DNA from: Tetramitus jugosus
Taxonomy: Eukaryota; Heterolobosea; Eutetramitea; Acrasida; Vahlkampfiidae
NCBI GenBank assembly: GCA_937625935.1
Contig: OW569374.1
Coordinates: 124,001 to 188,000 of the forward strand
Direction of reading: 5' to 3'
DNA: 64,000 nt
Every line of letters begins with the position of its first letter. Positions within the stretch are counted from its first letter, which is position 1. Under the pieces are notes generated by a model. That model saw only the letters and a list, made by a program, of their open reading frames with translations. It did not search any database and was not told the origin of the DNA. Shown piece by piece: positions 37,331-45,149 of this stretch. Both the position numbers and the translations under genes were made by a program.

Positions 37331-39970
37331 ATGGACAAACTGAAGCGCTTTTTCGGCGGTTATAAGAAGGATAATCAACAACAAACAGCACCATCGCGAC
37401 CCAAGGAAGAAAAATCACTGCGTCCATTCAACAGCTTACCCAATTTGCGTATCAATTTGGATGATGTCATGGAACAAATAGTTCAAGAGCCAGAAAAGTT
37501 TATCACCACCATCCAAACACCACACGGCAGTCATGAAGGTGATGTGGCCTTGTGTGCTGTAGCCGAGAATAATGTACAAACCAATGACACATCTCTGTGT
37601 TACACTCCCATGGAGGACATTGAACTTGTAAATACACCTGTAGAAGATCCGCATTCCGTATCTGTTTTGACGAACAGGTCTAGGAGAGACAGCACGAAGA
37701 AGAGGAGTTATTCCTTCAATGGAAAATTGGGTTCTCGCTTCAAGACGTTAATGCGCGATTCAGAAGATGGAGGGATGTCTCGGTCCATGGCAACACTACA
37801 AGTTGTGCAAGCTTCAGATTATCAGTTCAATTTTCATTTAATTCTGCAGAATAGAGAGACATGTCACGAGTTTCAAACGTATTTGAAGCGTACAGGGTGT
37901 TCAGAAGGTCTAGAATTCATGGCTGCGTGCGATGACCTGGCGAAAAGAGTGACGCATCTCAATGTCAGAAATCAAATGAAACATGCGTCTCATAATGTAG
38001 TGGATGGTAGTGAAGACTACAGTAACTCATCGAGAAAGAGTGTGGAGTCAATGCGCATGTCATTCTCTGATTCGTCCGCCACTACTCCAGAAGAAGATTT
38101 GAAACAATTATACACTATAGCAACTGAGATTTATAACACGTATATTGAGCCCAAGAGCTTCAAGGAAGTGAATATTAGCGGTGAGATTCGAAATTGGATC
38201 TACCTCGAAATGCAACAACTTCAGTTGTTTTTCCAGCATGAGGAAACACAAGAAGCTTTAGCAAAGCAGAACGCTAACATAAATACGCCACGGTCGATTG
38301 CTATGAGAAGACCACACTTTATGCCTCTTGTGGTCACAACTGCGAACACGGCAACTCAAGAGATACCAGAAGTAGATTTGGAAACATTTAGAGGATTATT
38401 TAAAATGGCATACAACTCTGTTAGAGTTAATCTCGAATCTGATTCGTTCCAGAGATTTGTGCGGTCTGATGCTTGGAACACATATTTTAGCAAAAATTTA
38501 ATTCGTTTGTTCTCAATGAATAAGGGTATGGCTGTGCATAAGAGTAAGATCCAAATCAGGCAACTCAATAGGACCGACTTTGTCCGTGAATTTATAACAG
38601 AGAGGGATCTGGAATTTGTATCATCGCTCATGAGCTCATCACAGTTTTGGACGGTTGTTTATGAAAAATCATCATTGAATGAATTGAAAGTATCTCACAG
38701 TGGTAATGAAACTATACTTGACCGGAAAGCAGAGGAAATATACGGGAAAATGCCTGTAATTAAACAAGAGGCCGTATATAAATGCTCATACCATGAGTTG
38801 ATCAAATTGATAACCAGCCAGGAGTATGGTATTATGATTGGATTCCTTGGAACTGATATCACAAACTGTGTAAGTGGCAAGCGGCCCATTGGGTATTCCA
38901 AGATCGAATATAAGAGATCACATGAGAGACAAGAGCTGATTAAACAACTGTCGACCACACCTCGGGGTAATTTAACACCAATAGGTGTTTTGATAACACC
39001 GAGAAGTGGGGCAGCAACACCTCGTAGTCCTATCACACCATCTCCAAGGACACCAAGTCAGCCATCATCAGACGGAATGAAAACGACCTCTTGGAATATT
39101 GTACTAGATCAATCGGGTGATAGAGTGTTCAATAGTGCCTCATTCATATGTGAAGTACCTTCCAATAATTTGTTGGAAAAGAAAAAACAATTAACGTTTT
39201 GCTCTTCGACGATATACGATCCAGAAAGGAAGTGCTATTACCACATTCTGAAGCCTATACCAATACTCGACACTGATAGAAATTCCAAATGCACCATGGT
39301 TCATGCTTTCATATGTACAATTGTACAGCAGATTGAGGAAAATGTGTGCAGATTCATCCAGTTTGTAAGTAGCAATGGTAGGGCTGCTACTTCATACACT
39401 AGGCAGACCAGTGAGTCAAATGCAACTGCCGATGATAATATCGATGAAGCAGAAGATGAGGATGAGCGAGTACATGTGGAGAAGGTTGCCTCTAAGGTGA
39501 AGCATGGAGCCAAGAAACAATGCTACATGCTACTCAGCGCTCTGTCTGATTGGGAACGTAGACCTAAGCTGACTGACTTGTGCTTTGCCAATCAAACATT
39601 AAGAGACAACTCGAGAGAGGAGGAAGAAGAAAAGATTAGAAAACAGAAGCAAAGAGAAGATCAAAGAAAGCTAAGTACAGTGTTCTTCCAATCATTGAGG
39701 CGAAAGATATCGATTAGCGAAGCAGATAGCTCGTACAAGCCCAGTCCAAGTCTCGTCGAATCCCCCACACCAACAAACTACCACAGCAGTCAAGTGCTAG
39801 AGTCAAAGGAAACAACGCCCAAGGGTCTCTCATTAGCTCACACCCACTTCTTCCAAGCACTCGTCAACAAAAACAGACAGTCCCAGAAACTGAACTCCCC
39901 TCTTTCATCCGTGACCACTCCCCCAGAAACTGTCTTTGGGAAAGATCAACCAATAAATTTCGGCGCTTGA
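37331..39970 (+). CDS. RGS domain + START-like lipid-binding protein
   Basis: 879 residues from an ATG at 37331. An RGS domain starts near residue 170 (FNFHLILQNRETCHEFQTYLKRTGCSEGLEFMAACDDL), is interrupted by a Ser-rich insert, and resumes with EIYNTYIEPKSFKEVNISGEIR and FRGLFKMAYNSVRVNLESDSFQRFVRS. The second half (about 420-720) has START-like features: FWTVVYEKSS, YKCSYHELIKLITSQEYG, SARKRP-like GKRPIGYSKIEYKR, CSSTIYDPERKCYYHILKPI. RGS acts on G-alpha subunits and START domains bind lipids, so a lipid-linked G-protein regulator is inferred. The C-terminus is a basic, Glu/Lys-rich tail. The RGS call is firmer than the START call. Confidence 0.75.
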   Translation: MDKLKRFFGGYKKDNQQQTAPSRPKEEKSLRPFNSLPNLRINLDDVMEQIVQEPEKFITTIQTPHGSHEGDVALCAVAENNVQTNDTSLCYTPMEDIELVNTPVEDPHSVSVLTNRSRRDSTKKRSYSFNGKLGSRFKTLMRDSEDGGMSRSMATLQVVQASDYQFNFHLILQNRETCHEFQTYLKRTGCSEGLEFMAACDDLAKRVTHLNVRNQMKHASHNVVDGSEDYSNSSRKSVESMRMSFSDSSATTPEEDLKQLYTIATEIYNTYIEPKSFKEVNISGEIRNWIYLEMQQLQLFFQHEETQEALAKQNANINTPRSIAMRRPHFMPLVVTTANTATQEIPEVDLETFRGLFKMAYNSVRVNLESDSFQRFVRSDAWNTYFSKNLIRLFSMNKGMAVHKSKIQIRQLNRTDFVREFITERDLEFVSSLMSSSQFWTVVYEKSSLNELKVSHSGNETILDRKAEEIYGKMPVIKQEAVYKCSYHELIKLITSQEYGIMIGFLGTDITNCVSGKRPIGYSKIEYKRSHERQELIKQLSTTPRGNLTPIGVLITPRSGAATPRSPITPSPRTPSQPSSDGMKTTSWNIVLDQSGDRVFNSASFICEVPSNNLLEKKKQLTFCSSTIYDPERKCYYHILKPIPILDTDRNSKCTMVHAFICTIVQQIEENVCRFIQFVSSNGRAATSYTRQTSESNATADDNIDEAEDEDERVHVEKVASKVKHGAKKQCYMLLSALSDWERRPKLTDLCFANQTLRDNSREEEEEKIRKQKQREDQRKLSTVFFQSLRRKISISEADSSYKPSPSLVESPTPTNYHSSQVLESKETTPKGLSLAHTHFFQALVNKNRQSQKLNSPLSSVTTPPETVFGKDQPINFGA

Positions 39971-39997
39971 GATCAGAAGAGAACATCAAAAAACGAA

Positions 39998-41062
39998 ATG
40001 ACATCAATTGATTTTATGGCCCTGCTGAAAGCAGAGAAAAGCAACAAGAGCAACCAACAACAAGCATCGCATCATCATGGTAGTGCACATCATTTATTTT
40101 CTGAATCATTGAACAGTCCAATGTCGTCTCTGCGAGCATACAGTCTGAGCGATCCTCCAAATGATGACCCTCGGAACTTCCTTTACTATATTCCAAATTT
40201 CATTACCGAATCAGAGGAACAAGCACTCATGAAGCAAATTTATGATGAGACAGGACCGGATCATGATCCGCCACCTGTTGTCAAAAAGACGCCTGCTTGG
40301 ATGAAAAATTTAACCACGACAGCGAACGCGAATAAACTTATGAGCACAACTGCGAATACAAGTGTAAAAAATGATCGTTGGATATCGTTGTCAAACAGAA
40401 GATTGAAGAATCTGGGTGGTGTTCCTCATTCGAATGGATTGATTCAGGTACCATTGCCGTCCTATGTACAAGAACTGAAACAATTGTTAAGCACACGGCA
40501 GTTGAATGTTGATCAGTTGTTAAATGCCAACAGTTTAGAACGAGCTGAAGATGAAGAGAAGCAACAACAGGAATCACTTTGGGAGTACAATCAAGTGCTG
40601 TTAAATGAGTACAGTAATGGAAAGGGCATTGGATATCATTCTGATGGTCCTCTGTATCACCCACTCGCACTGGTATTGAGTCTGGAGAGTGGTGCCATGA
40701 TTCATTTTGTGGAAACTGTGCGGAATGATAGCGAGACAAAAGAACGTTTGGTTCACTCAGTGTACCTGGAACCTAGGAGTTTGCTCATATTTGGTGGCCC
40801 ATACTATTACACAGAGCTAAAGCATGGGATAAAAGATGGAATGCAGGATGAAATTACAGATCAATGCCTGAATCGTGAAGCAATCGGCAAATCTGTTGGA
40901 GAGCAAGTGGAGCGAGGTTCCAAGCGTCTCTCACTCACCATACGAAGCTGTGCCCAGATTGAGAAGAAACTTGAAGAGAGAACGTATTCTGCCACCGAAA
41001 CGAACGAAATTAATCGGCGAGCAAATTGGTGGTATAACTCAATTAACGAAAAAGAGCAATGA
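39998..41062 (+). CDS. ALKBH6: ALKBH6-like Fe(II)/2-oxoglutarate dioxygenase
   Basis: 354 residues from an ATG at 39998, only 27 bp after the RGS gene stop. Motifs: FLYYIPNFITESEEQAL, RLKNLGGVPHSNGLI, NQVLLNEYSNGKGIGYHSDGPLYHP with the HxD iron ligands, LEPRSLLIFGGPYYYTELKHGI with the distal His, and RLSLTIRSC with the 2-oxoglutarate Arg. This arrangement (HxDGPLY, LHGI) is that of ALKBH6, an AlkB-family nucleic-acid demethylase-like enzyme. The N-terminal ~45 residues are low-complexity, and two inserts (Thr/Asn-rich; Glu-rich) lengthen it compared with the ~240-residue human protein. Confidence 0.9.
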   Translation: MTSIDFMALLKAEKSNKSNQQQASHHHGSAHHLFSESLNSPMSSLRAYSLSDPPNDDPRNFLYYIPNFITESEEQALMKQIYDETGPDHDPPPVVKKTPAWMKNLTTTANANKLMSTTANTSVKNDRWISLSNRRLKNLGGVPHSNGLIQVPLPSYVQELKQLLSTRQLNVDQLLNANSLERAEDEEKQQQESLWEYNQVLLNEYSNGKGIGYHSDGPLYHPLALVLSLESGAMIHFVETVRNDSETKERLVHSVYLEPRSLLIFGGPYYYTELKHGIKDGMQDEITDQCLNREAIGKSVGEQVERGSKRLSLTIRSCAQIEKKLEERTYSATETNEINRRANWWYNSINEKEQ

Positions 41063-41269
41063 AATCTCAAAGGAAATATAAATATCAAGGTTGACGACAG
41101 GTTCAGTTCATCAAAAGTGAAACAACACGTCAAACACCAAAAAGTCCTAATGGGCAAGAATGAATGGCCCGGGCTAACGATTTTCCGTCGGAGTTCCCTA
41201 ATTCCCCAACACCGACAACAACAAAAAAAAACAAAAGGACAACAACAAACAACGAACGACGGAAACAGA

Positions 41270-42316
41270 ATGGGTAACTTATTTGCATCACTCCTATCAC
41301 GAATCAAAAAACGAGACACTCGTGTTCTATTGCTCGGATTAGACCATGCCGGAAAAACAACGGGTAAATGATCAAACTGCGTTTTTTATGTTGTTTTGTG
41401 TGTATTGCTGTTCATCATCATCATCATCATCAGACAAAAAAGTTGATATTGACTCTATATCATACATATCACGCACTAGTTCTGACTCAAATGGGACTCA
41501 AGGACATGTACACCAAACAACAGCGAACAAAAGATGAACAAGATGGATTAGAAGAAGCTGATGTGAATAATATTGTACCAACTGTTGGATTCAACGTCAA
41601 GGAAGTTGTTTTTGGAAAACTGCAGTTTGTGTTGTGGGATTTGGGTGGTCAAGTCAATGTATGTCATTTCATGATTTTGCCATTTTGCTATTTTGTTATT
41701 TTGATAAGCTTGTTTGTTGTATTGAACAACCATATTTAACTCATTCATCAAATTTATTTGCTTGATTGATTGTTGATCTTGATGGATTTGTTGTTGTTGT
41801 TGTTATGATGATGTGATGTGATGATGATGTGATTTTGGATGGTGTTAGATTCGTCAAATGTGGAAACATTATTACAAGGGAACAGATGGTATTATTTATG
41901 TGATTGATTCGAGTGATACAACGAGAATACAGGAGAATAAGAAGGAAATTGAAAATTTGTTGACTCAAGAGGAGCTCAAGAATTGTTGTTTGTTGATTAT
42001 TGCAAACAAGATGGATAAACGTATGGATGGATTATTGTCGATTGTTTTTTTATTAGAATAGTTGGGGTGAGAGAACAAAGTCATTGTAACAACTCTTTGT
42101 ATTTTTGTGTTTTTGTGTGTTTATTGTTGTATCTGTGCAGCAAATGCCATGTCATCGACAGAGCTGATTGCAAAGCTTGAATTGGAGGACAATATTGGAA
42201 AGAGTCGGCCGTGGTTCGTTCAGAGCACTTGTGCTCTCTCTGGTGAAGGTTTAACGCGCGCACTGGAATGGTTTGTTGAAAAGATACAGCAACAGCAGCA
42301 GCAGCAGCAACAGTAA
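41270..42316 (+). CDS. ARF-like small GTPase with polyQ tail (4 exons)
   Basis: Exons 41270-41363, 41480-41658, 41849-42020 and 42141-42316, with introns of 116, 190 and 120 bp, give 206 residues. Joins restore family motifs: LLLGLDHAGKTT-VLTQ, LWDLGGQVN-IRQMWKHYYKGTDGIIYVIDSSD, and NKMDK-PNAMSS. MGN at the start predicts myristoylation. ARF/ARL proteins recruit effectors to Golgi and endosomal membranes; ARL1/ARL5-type is likely. Oddities: a ~20-residue charged insert between the P-loop and switch I (TKQQRTKDEQDGLEEADVNN), His replacing the usual Asn/Ala in GLDxAGKT, and a C-terminal run of ~9 Gln from CAG/CAA repeats. Confidence 0.88.
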
Positions 42317-42686
42317 CACTCTTAAAGGCAGCAAATGGAGTTGTGTGAGATGAATTGACCTCTTGCACGATTCGCTCCCTTTTTTTGTCTTGTAATTTAT
42401 TTTCCCTATGAAGCTTGCCATGATACTTCTCAGCAGTTTGTTCTTGCTACGCAAGCAAGGATATCAATCAACAACAACAACGTCGAACAACAACCATAAC
42501 AGCAGCAAATGTCTCTGGAAATTGTAAATTTGTTGTAGATGGCAGATGAGCAAAACAACCACCCCAAACCAAAATAAATGTTGATCACTGAAATGCATGC
42601 TTGCTTCAAGCGGCCAATTAGCGCACCAAAATGTGTGTTTTCTTCACAAGTTTTTTATCTCAAGAAAAAAGCAACAACAAAGAACA
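42317..42686. other. Intergenic region, nothing recognised
   Basis: 370 bp between the ARL gene and the SRRM1-like gene; A/C-rich toward the downstream ATG. No gene or repeat is visible. Confidence 0.5.
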
Positions 42687-43946
42687 ATGAACTTTAGAGG
42701 CGTGTCCATTGATCAAGATTCTCGATTCTCCAGGAAAGACACCAAACTGCGCAACAGCATTCCCTGTCCCTCCATTTTCTCCCAATCGGTCAATCTCAAG
42801 CACGTGAACATGAATGCAATGAGACCGTGGATCAAATCTCGTTTGACAGAGTTGGCCGGATACGAAGACGAAATTCTTACAAATTATGCAATTGAAATGT
42901 TGGAGACTGCGATTCAATCCAATGAAAGCAATAGTGATGTCGATCCAAGAGAAATGCAAGTCAATTTAACTGCATTGACCTATCAAGAAAAGGCGTTTCA
43001 GTTCATGGAGGAATTGTGGACTCATTTGGTGTCGGCTACGAATACGCCCAGTGGAATACCAGAGGAATTTTTGGCTCGTGAGAGAGAAAAGGTCATGGAA
43101 GCACGGAGGCAACAAGAACAGATTAGAAGTCAGATTGAACGAAGAAGTACGAGCTCGAGAAAACCAGTGATACGTGATAGTTCGAGCCGAGGTGCTGCGA
43201 ACGAGGATGCTCGCTATTCGCAGCAGAGGAGAAGAAGAGATGTTGTTGTGAAGCGAGAAGAGCAGGAGGAAGCAGGAGAGCAGGTAGCGGCGACAGAGCC
43301 AGCACGAATTGGTCAAAACACATTGATGAAAGATGAACGCAACAGACAATACAGAGATGATCATGATTATCGATCAAACAAGCGATATCGAAGTGAGAGT
43401 AGTGGTGGTGGTAGTAATTATCAATCCAGAAGAAGCAACGAGCGAGCTGTGAGTGATGACTCATCGGATGATGACGAAACTAAGAATAATAGTGATTCTG
43501 ATGGATACATTAGGAGAAGACGAGACAGAAAGGATGAAAATGAGAGACGTGATCGGCATGCAACTGAAAGTAGTCGAAGTAGCTCTCGATACAGTCATGG
43601 CGATAGTAGTAGTCGTAGAGATCGCAGTAATAGAGATAGGAGAGAGGATTACGAATATAGAAATCAGCGATATTCGAACAGTGATAGAGAAAGGCACAGA
43701 TATGACAGGAGAGACGATAATAGGAGAGGTGAATATGATAGTTACGACTATAGGAGCAGACGAGGAGTAGATGATAGAGCGGAACATGCAAGATATCAAG
43801 TACCATCTCAGCGTGAGACAAAGCCCAGAAAATCACCTCTTGATGCACCACCAAGCGCGAGTCCGTCTTCTTCGACGAACACATTGTCAGCAGCGGAAAT
43901 TGCTGAGAAACTGAGAGCAAGGATCAAGACCGAACAAGTGCAATAA
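42687..43946 (+). CDS. SRRM1: SRRM1-like PWI-domain splicing factor
   Basis: 419 residues from the ATG at 42687, chosen because MNFRGVSIDQDSRFS matches the family start (an in-frame ATG at 42597 would add 30 residues). The PWI domain (residues ~30-130) has NMNAMRPWIKSRLTEL, DEILTNYAIEMLE, MQVNLTALT and FMEELWTHLVSA, then GIPEEFLAREREKV. The rest is an Arg/Ser/Asp-rich RS-like tail with many RD, SR and YR dipeptides. SRRM1 (SRm160) binds nucleic acid through the PWI domain and bridges spliceosome components, consistent with the intron-bearing genes in this window. Confidence 0.9.
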   Translation: MNFRGVSIDQDSRFSRKDTKLRNSIPCPSIFSQSVNLKHVNMNAMRPWIKSRLTELAGYEDEILTNYAIEMLETAIQSNESNSDVDPREMQVNLTALTYQEKAFQFMEELWTHLVSATNTPSGIPEEFLAREREKVMEARRQQEQIRSQIERRSTSSRKPVIRDSSSRGAANEDARYSQQRRRRDVVVKREEQEEAGEQVAATEPARIGQNTLMKDERNRQYRDDHDYRSNKRYRSESSGGGSNYQSRRSNERAVSDDSSDDDETKNNSDSDGYIRRRRDRKDENERRDRHATESSRSSSRYSHGDSSSRRDRSNRDRREDYEYRNQRYSNSDRERHRYDRRDDNRRGEYDSYDYRSRRGVDDRAEHARYQVPSQRETKPRKSPLDAPPSASPSSSTNTLSAAEIAEKLRARIKTEQVQ

Positions 43947-43991
43947 TCTGTGAATACAATGCCTCTCAAATTGAACCCTTACGTCTATTAT

Positions 43992-44993
43992 TTATTCTTT
44001 GTGTTTGTAGATAAATTCACCAGTTTCATAATCGAAGAATCGATTGGTTCTCGAGTGGTAAGTGGCAAATCGATACAGGATTGAGATTGGAGTTAGGAAC
44101 GCTATTCTCGATCCACTACCCTTAATATTTCGTATCCTGTCATAAATGTAGGAAGCCACAGTCGAAGGTTCCTCAGCCAAAATATTGAACAGGCGTTTGG
44201 AGCGCAATGGAGTGCCCTTCTTGACCAATAGATCAGTGATCACCATTCCGGGAGATAATCGATGGATACCAATTCGATCATTGGCTAACTCTTTTTGCAC
44301 TGACAGAGTAAACTGTGAGACAGCTGCTTTGGTGCAACCATAGACTGACATGTTGGCTGTTGCACCGCCTCTCGATCCAGCTCCTTCCATATTGAATACG
44401 TGACCTCCCTTCTTTTGACTTAACATCAATTTTATCGCAGCTCTCGTGCAAATAATGGAACCAAACATGTTTACACTGACAATACGATCAATTTGCTCCA
44501 CATCTAGCTCGTGCAAGGGTTTGTTCACCACTGTGGACACACCAGCATTGTTGATCCAGACATGGATGAGCCCATCAGGTCCAATCGTCTTCTGAATATA
44601 TGAAACAAATTGATTCATACTGGCTTCACTCGAAACATCACACACGACACCATGAATGCATGGTTCATCGTCTTCCTGCGATGTTTTACCCAGGTAAAGC
44701 TTATTGTTTTTCACTTGTTGTTGAATGGTTGACACAGCCTTCTGGAGTCTTTGTTCATTGGTTGCACAAATGATAACACTGTGACCGTTTAGACAAAATT
44801 GCTTGGCCAAGGCATAACCAATTCCTCTGGAGCCACCAGTAATCACAACATTTAGCTTTTTCACCTTGGTCAAGTTCATTCCGCCAGATGGTGGCGCCAA
44901 AATTCGCATGAAAAAGATCGCCGTAGCCAGCACAATCACGCCAACGGCGACAAAAACTGGGTGAGAAGAAAGAAGCCAAATGATGTTCAACAT
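43992..44993 (-). CDS. NYC1/NOL (chlorophyll b reductase)-like SDR, membrane-anchored
   Basis: 333 residues from an ATG at 44993. A TM anchor (residues ~10-30) precedes a Rossmann SDR: VVITGGSRGIGYALAKQF, CDVSS, WINNAGVS, FNMEGAGSRGG, YGCTKAAVSQF (YxxxK) and RLSPGMVITDLLV, with a C-terminal RFFDYETGEFIYK. The FNM(D/E)GAGS and SPGMVxTDLL motifs and the extended C-terminus are those of the NYC1/NOL chlorophyll b reductase group rather than generic SDRs. With no plastid expected in this lineage, the substrate is probably something else. All SDR catalytic residues are present. Confidence 0.85.
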   Translation of the reverse strand: MLNIIWLLSSHPVFVAVGVIVLATAIFFMRILAPPSGGMNLTKVKKLNVVITGGSRGIGYALAKQFCLNGHSVIICATNEQRLQKAVSTIQQQVKNNKLYLGKTSQEDDEPCIHGVVCDVSSEASMNQFVSYIQKTIGPDGLIHVWINNAGVSTVVNKPLHELDVEQIDRIVSVNMFGSIICTRAAIKLMLSQKKGGHVFNMEGAGSRGGATANMSVYGCTKAAVSQFTLSVQKELANDRIGIHRLSPGMVITDLLVKKGTPLRSKRLFNILAEEPSTVASYIYDRIRNIKGSGSRIAFLTPISILYRFATYHSRTNRFFDYETGEFIYKHKE

Positions 44994-45149
44994 GTTTTTG
45001 TGATCAAATTTTAAGGTTGTTCTGCGATACCTGCACAGTACGTACGATACGGCCGTATTTCTTGCTTTTGGTTTTGAGCTGCTCCGTAGGAGAATTTATT
45101 TCTCTGAGATGGAAATTAAAATAGAATCTTCAGGAGCCAAAAACAAGAC

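Noticed and set aside
41458-41739. ORFs inside the ARL introns
   Set aside because: They arise from reading through introns; the four-exon model restores every GTPase motif.
44889-44904. GTGGCGCCAAAATT as an E2F-like promoter site of the SDR gene
   Set aside because: It lies inside the SDR coding sequence, so it was not counted with the promoter motifs.
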